Part shown: piece by piece, positions 12,001-24,290 of the stretch | How the letters are laid out: each line of letters opens with the position of its first letter | Numbering within the stretch: position 1 is the stretch's first letter | Assembly (NCBI GenBank): GCA_028583415.1 | Contig: CM053276.1 | Location: 115,165,002-115,229,001, forward strand | Reading direction: 5' to 3' | Source: Protea cynaroides | Taxonomy: Eukaryota; Streptophyta; Magnoliopsida; Proteales; Proteaceae | DNA length: 64,000 bases | Position numbers and translations under genes: made by a program | Notes under the pieces: model-generated | The model's input: only the letters and a program-made list of their open reading frames with translations | Databases searched by the model: none | What the model was told of the DNA's origin: nothing

Positions 12001-15000
12001 TGACTGTGGGCGCCTAGACGACCAAGGCGCCCGCCTAGGCGACCAAGGCGACCGCCTAGGCGACCGCCTAGGCGACCATGGCGCCCAATTTTCCAAGGCG
12101 ACCCAAGGCAGCCTGGGCGCCAGGCGACGCCTTGACAAATATGGATGTGGCTTGTAGTCCATCAGATGTTCTTGAAAGAGAACATCCTTAGTAATATATG
12201 TCTTCCGGGAAGGAGGATGGTAGCACTTACAACCTGTCTGAGTGGCAAGATAGCCAATGAAAATACACCGGAGCCCCCAGTTATCAAGCTTGCTAGGAGA
12301 TTGACGATTGCGAGCATAACAGACACAACCAAAAACCTTCAACGGTAACACAAAAGAAGTAGCACCAAGTAGGAGATCCAAAGGGGCTTTGTTGTTGAGA
12401 ATTCTTGAAGGGAGCTGATTGACAAGGGAAACAGTAGTGAGAACAGCAACACTCTAAAACGGGCTGGAACATTGCTCTCAAATATAAGGGCTCTAGCTGT
12501 CTCGAGAAGGTGACGGTTTTTTCGTTCTGCGACGCCATTCTGAGCAAGTGTACCAACGCAACTCGTTTGGTGGAGAATGCCAACTAGGAGTTCCAACTCT
12601 AGAGTGACTAGGTTTCTAAGGAAAGGAAATAAAACATAAAACAAATATAAAATTACAACCATGCCCTTATATAATTCGACAGGCCTTAAAATGGCCATTT
12701 TAGCCTTGAAAGTGCATTTTTGCCTTTCTCAGGATTTTTGCAATTTCTTGCCAAGATCTCAACCGAGATCTCAGAAATCTCGGTTTTTCTCAAGGTCAAG
12801 ACGACCTCGAAACTTGAGATTTTAATCTATGCATAGGAGAGAAAAGAGAGAAGTTCAGCTTAAGGGAGATGAGAGTTTCAATAGGAAGAAAAAACCTTGT
12901 TTCAGCAAAGAAGTAGAGGTTGATTGCAGGAAAAGGGAGTGAGAACAAGAAGAAACCAAGTGAGTGGTTGGAGAGAAGAGCAAATAGCTGAGATGCTATA
13001 CAAGAGGGTTCTTTTAAGTTTGGCCGCAGTAGAAGAAGAGGCCAGCAGCAACTGCTGCTGTAAACATTTCTGTACTCTGCAAATTTAAGGAGAGAGAAAG
13101 GTTAGTAAAAGTCCTAGTCTATTTCAAGAATTTGAGGAATCGAATAAGGAATTGTCTTTTTCTGAGAGTGGTTGGCAGCAAGAGGTGCTGACTGAAGCAC
13201 CTCTCGTGAGGCCTGGTTGTTGTTTCTTTAAAAAATATGAAAAAGAAAAAGAATAGGTGCTGATGATGATTGTTGGAAACTAATTTTGATGGATTGCAAT
13301 ACTGAAAATTTCAGTCATGGACACATCACCGAATTTTCATACATGGACAACAGCCTATATTTGTATTGGAATTAAAATACAAATTAATCAACTAAGGGCT
13401 GGACCCTTTCTATGATCTGAAAACTCAATGACTCCCTGAGATGAGTTGCATTAAGAGTGTGAAGATAAAACCCAATTGAATGGACAGCAAGATAATGGAC
13501 TGAAAATTTAGTATAAACCAATGGACTTTCATGGACTGAAAGTAAGGAACCCTGAAATGGATTGCATAATGGATATGCACTTTGTGGACAGCAAGTTAAG
13601 TTAAATGGATGGAGTGAATGATGTTTAAACCCATGGACTGAGTAATGTGTAAATTCAGTAGCTGAAATGTTAGCATATTAATCTTAAATGGTGGACAGAG
13701 TATTTTAAGTTAATTGGACTGTATAGATAGGATGTAAATGGATAGCTGAAAATTTGAATTCGATTCGAATCCGTAGCCGTTTAGGGGAATCCGAATCCGA
13801 ACAATTGGATTCGGATGCGAATTCGGATAGATAGGATCAAAGGCGGATGCGGATTTGGAAAGCACTCTAAAGGAGCGGATTGGATTATATCCGTTCTGTT
13901 GTCATATTAATAAATATTAAAACTAAACTTCTCATCAGTTTTCATATTAAAAAAATAAGTGACTTAAGGTGACAAGCAAGGCGTGGATAGCCCCCCTCTC
14001 TTGCTGTGGCCGACCACTCATGGCCGGCATCCCTCTGGAGGTACCACCTACCCCCTCTACTAATTCTCCCAACCCTTCACTTGCATCATCACTTTGCCCC
14101 CCCCCCCCCAAAACCTTCGTGGAGGTTCCCCTATCTGAAAACCAATCCAATCCCCTTGTGGGCTCTGAAGAACCGGCTTCTGGCGTTAGAGGGAAATGGA
14201 GTCCCTTCTTTGATTCCACCCCCTTAACTCGGGGTGAAGGATTTTCCTTAAGATTTAAAAATCCTGAGATTGAGGGAGATCAACAGATTGCTCCCTGCTT
14301 GGCCAATTTATAAGCAAGCGGGATTTCCAAATGGTCGATGGCACTTGTTGGGCAATTCGTTGGAAGAAGGCTCCCTTTCCAACTGGTGCAAAAATCCCTC
14401 TTAAGGCAGTGGAATCTGTCTGAAGGTGTGGAATTCCTCTTCGCAAATAATGGAACCTATGTGTTTTGATTTGAAAATGAGGATGATAAGTTTGGAGTTT
14501 TGGAAAAAGGTATATGGTACGTTGCAGGAAAACCAATTGTTATGAGACCTTGGGATGAATCCTTGCACTTCGATAGTTTGAATATCAAATCTTTACCCAT
14601 TTGGATTTCTTTGCCTGGTTTACCTCTTCATCTGTGGTGTGAGGACGCTTTGAGCTCTATAGGCTCTGTCATTGGCAACCCAATCTTCTCTGATAGGTGC
14701 ACTAAAGCTCAGAATCAGTTAAGCTTCACTCAGATATGTGTCGAAGTCAGAGCAAGCAAACCTCTCCCGGATTGTGTTACCATTCGCTCTGATGCTCAAA
14801 GATGCTGGAAACAGCCAGTTCAATATGATTGGAAACCGCCTATGTGTACCGTATGCCAATCTTTCGGCCATGACACCAGAGTTTGTGCCCCTCCTCCGGC
14901 AACCCAGAAGGTTCCCTCGACTCGGCAAAAAACCCCCAAAACCCCAGAAAAAATGGAGGAAGAAGGCTACCGACGACAGATTTGCTTCTAGGGTTGCAGA

Positions 15001-18000
15001 AGGGGATGATGGAGAAGGAGATGAAGATGTGAATGAGGACGCGGAAGGGACCGAGGAAGTACCTGTTTCAGCAATCCCCAGCCGAAAGGATACAGAAGGA
15101 GAGTCTAAAACCATCCTTGCCAATAATCGGTTTGCTACCCTGGAATCCTGTGATGATACTGACAATCCTACATTAGGAGCAAGTGATTTCTATTTTGATG
15201 CTATAGATCCCTCAGTTGATGATGTGAGAGAAAGCGCCATGGGAAATTTACCTAATCTCCATTCCCAGCCATCGGACTCTCTGACGATTGCAGCCGAACC
15301 CCCGAGGAATGGTCGCTGTCCTCCTCCTGGCTCCACTGTTGAGCAGAAAAGACCCTCCAATTTACCTTTGGCTCAGAAGGATGGCCCTATGGTTAACACT
15401 TATAAATCGAGAAGGATTTTGGCTTCTTCCTCAGACCGACCTTTGAACCTAACCATGGCCCAACCAAACCCTGAACCTGGTCTAATCTATCAAACCTCAA
15501 ACATTCAAACCAACCTTGCGGGTGGTTCTCAGGATCCTAGGAACCGCTCGAGTGCCTTAATAAACTTCCTCCCTGACCCAAATGGGCAAACCTGTCTAGA
15601 TACCCAAATTTCCAAACCCATGGACCAAAACAACCATCGTCCTAACCCGATTCCCCTATGCTCTCTAGCGCTGGCAGCCACTAAAGTATTGCCTGCTCCC
15701 CCTTCGAACCTCCAAACTTTGTCCCTTTCTCCCAACCTTCAGGCCTGTCATTCGAACCATCTGCTACCTAACTCCCCTTCTTCCCTGGTCGATCCGAAGG
15801 CTCTAGAGAACTCCTCTGATTCTGCGTGGAAGTCTTCATCGTTGCTAGATCAGTCTTGTCTCAATAAGGGATCTCCCTTTGTTTTGGATTCTGGCTCAAA
15901 ATCCAAAGGTAGGAACAAAGGGAAGAAATTTGAAAGACGAGAAACATGAGAAAGCTGCTAAGCAGCTTCGCCGCAGCTAAAGGGGCCCCGGAAGCCTCTC
16001 ACGATCTTGATGGGTCTGTGTCCGAGATTTGTTCTCCTACTCATATTGTTTTCAATGATGAAAGGATATTTTTGGAACACTGGGGCCTTAACTCCCTAGC
16101 TAAGCAGGTGGAAGTGAGAACCTGTATTAAGAAATATCATCTCTCTTTCTGCTTCATTGGAGAAACCAGAGTAAAAGAGCCTGATGCACTAGATATTGCC
16201 AGTTATATAGCTCCAAGCTGGAAGATGGAATGCAACTACAATTATCACGCTAATGGCCATCTATGGTGTTTATGGGATAACTCAAAGGTAAACTTTACTA
16301 TGATTCATTTGTCTGATAAATGTATCCACTTTAAAGCTGTTGATTACTCTAGCAACAATGATTTCTTTATTACTGTTGTATATGCCTCCAACCTTGTTTC
16401 TGAGCGCAGAAGGCTTTGGGAGGAGCTTAGTATGATTCAGTCTATTATGGGTAACTGTCCCTGGGAAATCATGGGAGACTTGTTAGATATGCTGATGAGA
16501 AGGTGGGGGGGGGGCATTTTGATGAGCAATCTGCTGGGGAATTCTTGAACTATTTGGATTCAATCGGTTTGGTTGACCTTAAATGGGGTGGTATGAAGTT
16601 TACTTGGAATAATAGAACAATTGGTGACCAAAGGGTTACATGCAAGCTTGATAGAGCTATGGTTAATGAACCATGGCTTTCGATGTTCAGCTCTTCTGAG
16701 GCCTTCTTTGACCATTGCCCGGTTATTTTAACTATTAGCCCTTACATATCCTTCGGCCCTAAGCTTTTCAGGTTTTCGATATTTGGGCTGATCATGATGA
16801 CTTCCAGAGGGTTGTGAAATCTGCATGGGAGAGGATTCCTTCGGACTCTAACCAACCTTTAGTTAGATTCGCCCAGAAATTGAGGGAAGTAAGAAATTGA
16901 GGGAAGTAAAGAGGGATCTTGTTGCCTGGAATAAAAGAACCTTTGGCAATATATCTACTGTAGTACAGGAATGCAGAAATAAATTGAATGACATTCAACT
17001 CCGGCTTTAAGACTCATTATATGATGATGGCCTCATTGAAGCTGAAAAAACTCTTTCGTCTAAGTTGGCTACTCTGGTGGTCCAAGAAGAAAGTTTCTTC
17101 AAGCAAAAATCTAGAATTAATTGGCTTAAGGTGGGGGACAGGAATATAAGCTATTTCCATAAATCAGTCAAAGCCAACCAAAATCGAAACTACATTTCCT
17201 CTCTAAAGCTGAGGATGGGCAGTTTATTACAGATGTTGCGGGGATCAAGCAGGTAGTGGAGGATTATTTTATGCAGTTATCCAGACCTTTGGCTCTTCAT
17301 TCGCTTCAAAGCATTCTGCCGGGTCTCTTTGATAAGACCTTATCTCAAAGCCAAAGAACTTCTTTGGAATCCTTTCCTTCTGAAGATGAAATCCTTAGTG
17401 CTGCTAAATCCTTGAAAGTGCAGAAGGCTCCAGGTCCTAATGGATTCAGCATGGGGTTTTATTATGCTGCCTGGGAGATTGTTAAAGTGGACTTGCTTCT
17501 GGCTGTAAGTAGTTTCTTTTACAACCCTGGGCAACTAAGAGAAGTGAACCAAACATTTATATGCTTGATTCCTAAGATAGATGGTGCTACTTCTATTAAT
17601 GATTTTAGACCCATATCTTTATGCAATACCATCTATAAAATCATTGCCAAGGTTCTCGCTTTAAGGCTTAGAGATGTGGCTGGGGATTTGGTTAGTCCTA
17701 ACCAATAGGCATTCATCCATGGTAAGAATATTGTTGACAATATTATGGTCTATAATGATCTTGTTCGGGGCTTTGATAGAAGAAATCACACCCCTGCGGC
17801 CTTGTTTAAGATTGACCTCCATAAAGCATACGACAATATCAGATGGGAATATCTAATGGAAAGTCTTGGCAATATGAATTTTTCGGAAAGATTTTCTCAA
17901 TGGGTCCTCGCTTGTATCTCCTCTGCAAGATTCTCTGTGTTGGTTAATGGCAACCCGGTGGGATTCTTCCATGCTAGGCGAGGAATCAGACAAGGATGTC

Positions 18001-21000
18001 CTTTATCCCCTTTATTATTCACTCTGGTGTTAGAGGGGCTTTTTAGGCAACTACAACTCAGTGCCCAGCAGAACCAAATGGATTTTTTCCATAGATGCAA
18101 GGAGATCAAACTCAACCATTTGGCCTTCGCTGATGATATTATGATTTTCTCAAAAGGAAATGCTAAGTCTCTGACCTCCATCTTAGAGATTCTCTTTGCC
18201 TTTAGCTCCATGTCAGGTTTGACAATCAATAAGCACAAATCTCTTTTCTTCTTAGCCGGGATTGATGAGCCTTTGCGCGAGAACCTTAGATGCTTTTTGA
18301 ACTTCCCCTTGGGTAATTTGCTAGTCGCCTACCTTGGTCTTCCACTGATATCATCAAGACTTTCAGTTCATCATTACTCTCCTATCCTTGATAGATTAAA
18401 GAAAAGGCTCCAAATGTGGAAGGTCAGATTTCTCTCTTATGCAGATAGATTGGAACTTGTTAGATCAGTCATGCAAAGTTCCTACTTATATTGGACTGAC
18501 ATTTTTGGTCTCCCAAGGTCTATCATTCAAAGTATTGAAAGCCTTATGAGTGCTTTTCTGTGGAAAGGCAATGACAACAATAAATTTTTTCACACTATTG
18601 GTTGGGATAAGGTCTGTTTGCCTAAGGAGGAAGGAGGTCTTGGCCTTAAAAAAGTCGAGAAAGTCAACAGGGCTTGCATATTTAAACTTATATGGAGAGT
18701 TGCTGAGAAAAAAGAATGCATGTGGGTTGATTGGATTTATAGTAGATACCGGAGAAAGGACTCCATATGGACGGTTTCTATGACCTGGGATTCCTCTTGG
18801 ATTTGGAGGACAATCCTGCATCACAGATAATTTGTTCGCCCTTATATCAAATATTTGATTGATGATGGGGCCTCTACCCTATGATGGTTGGATAACTGGC
18901 ATCCTCATGGCATTCTGGTGATGACATATGGTGAGAGGATTCGGTTGAACTTTGGGCAGGACAGACTTGTTACTGTCTCCTCCACTATCTCGGAAGGAGC
19001 TTGGTGTACCGGAAGAGCCTCATCCTCTTGCCTTGCTCAAGCCTGGGAAGCTCTGGACTCTATCATTCTTCGGCCTTCTGGGAGTGGAGATTTCATTTGT
19101 TGGAGTGGATCCAGCAATGGTATGTTTTCAGTTTCATCGGCTTGGGAGGAAGTTCGATCCCGCAGCTTTAAAGGTCATTCTCCACGGCATAGCTTTACCT
19201 TGTGGAGAGTGTTGACTCATTATCTACCTACCGCATCATTGCTATATGATAAGGGTATCATTCCAAGCTCCAATTGCAGCCTGGGCTGGGCTTCCGCAGA
19301 AGACATCAACCACCTTTTCTTTGATTGCCTATTCTCCGAGAAAGTCTGGGAATCGATCCTTCGAAAGTGGTGGCCGGTGACCAGACATATAGGTCCTTTT
19401 GATCAAGAATGGAAATGGATGCTAAAGAAGTTTAAAGGGAAAACATAATGTGACATCCTTGCCAAGGTCGCTTTTGTTACCACGGTGTACCACATATGGT
19501 TTGAGCGAAATCTCAAAAGATGGAAGTCTAAAGCTAGATCCTATGCTCAGATTTGGGATGCTATTACCTTCGACGTAAAGGGCTCCATGCCCTTTCATCC
19601 CTCCCCCTCTCTAGATAGTGCTACAAGTAGATTCATTTTATCCTCCTGGAATTTTACCGCCGCTTGAGGTGGGTTTTGTGTTCTCTTGCTAGGTCCTTTG
19701 CCTGTATGTAAGGAGTCTGGCTCCTTCTTCGGGTTTCCCTGTTTTGTTTGCCCTTGTTCGAGGTGCTGTTAATACAATTATTTATTCACCCAAAAAAAAT
19801 AAATGACTTCACGTATTCCTATTTCCTAGGCTCTGTTTTCATATTAAACTACTAATAAATATTAAAACCAAACTTCTTAAAATAAGTGACTTCTTTTTTT
19901 TGGTTGAAATTAAAATAAGTGACTTCATGTATTCCTATTTCCTAGGGTTCTGTTTTCATATTAAATTGTTAATAAATATTTAAACCAACTTCTCATCAAG
20001 TATCGTATTTCTAGGTCCCTAATTAATATTAAAACTTAACTTTACATCTTTACCTATGTCGTATTTCTAGAGTTTTGGTTTCCATTCAACAGATCACTTC
20101 TCAGAATCTCCTTATTTCTAGGGTTCATGGCTCTTGCAGATTGCAGCTGCTCCATCAAAACGTAAGACGGTAAGAATCACTTTCAAACTTCATCGCTACC
20201 TTTTTCTCTTAAGATTCAAAGCCGATTACAGTTGCTGCTCCATCAAAATACAAAAGGCAAGAATCACTTTAACCTGTTTCATTGTTAAAGAAAGTTCTGT
20301 TGAAGGTTTTTTTTATTATAAATACTGAGAAGTTTCTACAAGAAAGAGAGGAGACAGCCCCAGCAGCACAAATGCTTTTTGTTTTAATCTGGATTCGAAT
20401 CGGATTTTAACCGGATATCCGGTTAAAATGCGAATTCGAATTTGGATTTAATTTTTAGAAATCCGCCAGTTGCGGAGGCGGATTCGGATAGGGTGGTCAG
20501 GATTTGGATTCGAATAGTAGCCTATCCGTGCCGAATCCTATCTGTTTATATCCTTAGTACAAACCAATGGACTTTTCATGGACTGAAAGTAAGGAGCCCT
20601 GAAATGAATTTCATAACGGATATGCACTTTGTGGACAGCAAGTTAAGTTAAATGGATGGAGTGAATGATGTTTACACCCATGGACTGAGTAATGTGTAAA
20701 TTCAGTAGCTGAAATGTTAGCATATTAATCTTAAATGGCGGACAGAGTATTTTAAGTTAATTGGACTGTATAGATGTTTAAAGAGATTATAAGAATTGAA
20801 GGAATGGAATGAAATATAAACTGTTGTATATAACACGGATGGACAGCAGTTATTTTCTAATGAACTAGTGTAGTGTTGATGACCTAAAAGGGTGAAATTA
20901 TAGGAGGATGTTTTTTCCCTGTTTTAAGAACCAATGTGATATGTTTTCAAGTATTTTTTTTTAAACACTGAACAGTAGCTTGAATTCCTGAGAATTAGAG

Positions 21001-24000
21001 TTATAGCCGGGTTAAAGGAGGGGTTTTACACTTTTATGGTCAAATGACTATTTTGCCCCTAAAACCTAAATTAGTGAATTAGAAGAGTTAGATGATAGAC
21101 TTTTGGATAATAACTATTTAACCCTTAGCTTTTGCCAGAGCATTATAGCAGTGAAATTTTAGCAAAATGAGGACCTTTTGGCCATTCCTTAAAGTCAGCA
21201 GAAGAGTACTTTCCTGAGATAATAAGAAGACTAAGTATATGTCTACTTTGGGTTCATCAAACAGACCGAGAAAAAACTGAGGCCAAAGATTTGGAAGAGG
21301 AATTAAACAACCCCTTAACATAGCAGGAGAGAGAAAAAAGACAACACACACACACACCCCAGGTAAGGGAACTAACCCATGTATGCTTATATGTGATTAC
21401 GAGTGTTTATATGTCGAGTTATGATGCTAAACTTATCTGTACATTACCTGTTGAAATGTATGGACTACCTTGAGTAAGGATGAAAACAAAAATAGCAAAG
21501 ATGAATCTGAATCACTAGACTCCTGTTTTCAACCTAATCAATAAAAGACCTTGAATCTCATTTAGACCAATATTTATGTACAAAGACCTTGAATCTCATT
21601 TAGACCAATATTTATGTATGAAGAATAATTTTATGTGATTCAAAATAGATCTGTGTTTGGACTGTAGGACCAATCAAAATATATTTATAATTCTATTTTC
21701 TTTAGAGTAGAATAGGTTAGAATACTGAATAAAAATAGAATATTAAATAAGAAAGAGAATGCCAGAATGTCCCATTCTAGAAGAGCCTAGTGTTGGCACG
21801 AGGTCGATAAGAAAATACACATGTTGGCATGAGGACGGCAAGAAAAAGAAAGTGTTGGCACTGAGCCAATATTAAGAAAGTAAGATCAATTATAATGATT
21901 GTTTGTTAAAAAAACCTGTGTTTGCTGTCCCTTTTCATTAGGGGTTAGGTAATGAATGGAGAGCATGGCATTCTTCTACGAAGGAAGAATCTAGACGTAT
22001 ACACACGAGGGCTGATTTGACGGGTACACTCAAGAGGGTGATACACAAGAGCATACCCACGAGGGGTGAAACCAGACCACTACCCATGAGGGGTAAAACC
22101 AGATGAGTTTTAGACAGACGAGAATGATGAGTAAGCCATAGCTCCAACAAAAGTGCACAAGTCAGCAAACACAGAACATTTTCTACTTAGGACATGTAGA
22201 ATCGATATCTAGGTTGCTGCATCTTTATCATCCATAATGTGTGACGTTGTCTGAGCATTTCTGCTAGTAATAACTTTTTATGACTGTTGAATGCTACAAT
22301 CATGTTAAGTGATTTAAACTGCACATTGCCTAGCGTATTATATGCCATTTTCCCCCACTTGATGTTATGCCATGTTGAGTGCCAATACTTAGCACAATAC
22401 CAACACATGCTGATATTCGCCATGTTGTGTACTCGATGATGCTATTTCATGTTTAAGCATAGATGGGGTATGTTCTCCACTGAGCTATGTGAGCTCAAAC
22501 CTTCATCTTTGATGAAGCAGAGACAAAGACAATGATATCAGAGGCTCCCGCTGAGCCTAAGCAGTCACTGCCCGAGGAGGGCAGAGCTCGAGTCCCAAGA
22601 CTCCAAGAGCTAGACAGAGGCTATGAGAGAGATTTCATTTTGAAGAAGAAAATGTAATAACTTTATAATAGTAGAATGTTTAATAGTCATGTATATATTT
22701 TCCAGCTTTGATGTAAGGATCAGGGGATACCTTGATAGATAATTTCGCCTTATGATAGATATAAAGTAGAGAGCTTCCGTTGTATATGTATATGAGTTAC
22801 CACTTAGTGATGGTAGCAAGTTTGTGTGTTTTAATTATGCTCATCTATCGATGTGTCTCAGTGGAGACTTAGCTTCTGGGGAAAAAAAAAAGCCTAGTTT
22901 CCAATAGTACCCATCGAACCTATCGATCTTGGCATTGTGTGGCGCCCCATCATTGGGCTTGAGGCGTTACAATAAGGTTTTGAAAGCCCAACATAAACTG
23001 GTATGATGCTGTGTAATTCCATAGGCATTCTTGTCGGCATAGCTTCATTCTTTGGAGAGCCTTGATTCAGTCTCTCCCAATGGGATCTCTCTTTCAAGAC
23101 TGGGGCATCATTCCAAGCTCTTATTGTGGCCTCTGTTGGGCTTCGAAAGAAGATGTTCATCACCTCTTCTTCGGATGCACTTTTTCCATTGAAGTTTGGA
23201 AAATAATTCTCGGAAAGTATTGGCCAACCACAAGGAAAATCAGCCCTTCAGATCATGAATGGAAGTGGATAACCAAGAAGTTCAAAGAAAAGACCCCGTG
23301 TGACACTCTTGTCAAGCTTGCCTTTGCTTCCACGGTGTACAATATCTGGTTTGAGAGGAATCTTAGAAGGTGGATGGCCAAATCTAGATCCTATGTCTAG
23401 ATTTGGGAGGCTATTACTTTCAACGTGCGTGGAGTCACCTTGCATTCAACTCCCCCCCGCACCGGATATGGATAAAAAAAGATTCATTTGTCCTCTTGGA
23501 ATATTTCCACAACCTAAAGTGGTCTTTGTTTTTTGGTTTTTCTGGTTCGGGCTTTTGCCCTAGTCTGGAAGGAGCCTAGCTCTATCCTTTGGATACCCAG
23601 TTCTGTTCTCCTTCTTTTCGGGGTGCTGTTAATATATTATTTATTCACAAAAAAAAAAAAAAAAAAAAAGTTAATAGGTGAGTGTCCCTGCAATTAGACA
23701 TTTGTTAGTTGCTGTTCATGCATGGTATAACCCTCTGATCGCATGCAACAAATTTCTCCCATTAAGAAGCCAAGTTTGGTGGTACCAAATACGTGTAATC
23801 ATTTACACTGAATATAAATGTACATGGGTTTGGATGGGATCCAATATATGAGCCTACCAAAGAAGGCATTCCAATGGTTATTGTAAGTGACTGTGTGGCT
23901 CATCACAGTTTCCATTTCATATAAAGTATATCAAGTACAAGCATTGAAATCCTTAGATTTTAGTGAGGTAATGTCATCAAGCACTACAAGCTGATTTCTC

Positions 24001-24246
24001 ATTTTATATTAATGGGATCTACCAAACTAGTTTGATCTTTGATTTGCATAGGCTTGTTTTAGTGGGCTATAGTGAAGTTAATAGGCCTATCAATAGATTA
24101 ATCGATCATTGTGGGATTGTGTTTAGCAGGTTATGTTTATGGATGACAATGGAAATAAGGGACTGTTTATCATGGGTGGTTGTTTGGGGTGAGATTATGA
24201 CTGCAATGTGGACTCTTATGTTGAATGGACTAACGAACTAATGGAC

Positions 24247-24290
<44 letters not shown>

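Larger units (their letters stand above)
9853..12681 (-). mobile_element. Ty1/copia retrotransposon 3, minus strand, 5' part deleted, nested in MITE
   Basis: A 210-bp LTR (9853-10062) starts TGTCGAATT and ends TTCAACA on the minus strand. The partner LTR is only about 90 bp (12591-12681), sharing the TGTCGAATT end. The interior keeps integrase, RT and RNase H but not gag or protease: the 5' LTR remnant runs straight into integrase, so a deletion removed roughly 1.5-2 kb. The flanks GGCTT and GGCCT may be a mutated 5-bp target duplication. It sits inside the TCTCG MITE and is sense to the RDR gene. Confidence 0.88.
9494..12831. mobile_element. MITE-like element, TCTCG type, split by a nested copia
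   Basis: Ends are CATGGTTCAAAATCTCG on the left and, read inward on the other strand, CATAGATTAAAATCTCAAG on the right, giving imperfect terminal inverted repeats. The 8 bases outside are identical: CATAGGAG at 9486-9493 and 12832-12839. The interior outside the copia (9494-9852 and 12682-12831, about 509 bp) is packed with CTCGA/GAGATCTCG on both strands. No transposase frame is present. An 8-bp target duplication with short inverted repeats fits a non-autonomous hAT-like transposon; that superfamily call is inference. A second copy lies at 51115-52108. Confidence 0.8.
13966..19797 (+). mobile_element. L1-type LINE, near full length
   Basis: About 5.8 kb with ORF1 and ORF2 in the usual order and an A-rich 3' end (CACCCAAAAAAAA) at 19788. 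Flanks match as a target duplication: AATAAGTGACTT ending 13965 and AATAAATGACTT ending 19809, one mismatch. ORF1 has a CCHC knuckle; ORF2 has endonuclease, reverse transcriptase and a C-terminal zf-RVT-like region. Stops and frameshifts make it inactive. It lies antisense to the RDR gene, inside its 25.8-kb intron. Confidence 0.93.

Noticed and set aside
11963..12381. Arg/Pro/Trp-rich frame on the minus strand that could suggest a novel repeat protein
   Set aside because: It is the AAGGCG MITE read through within the copia integrase-RT linker.
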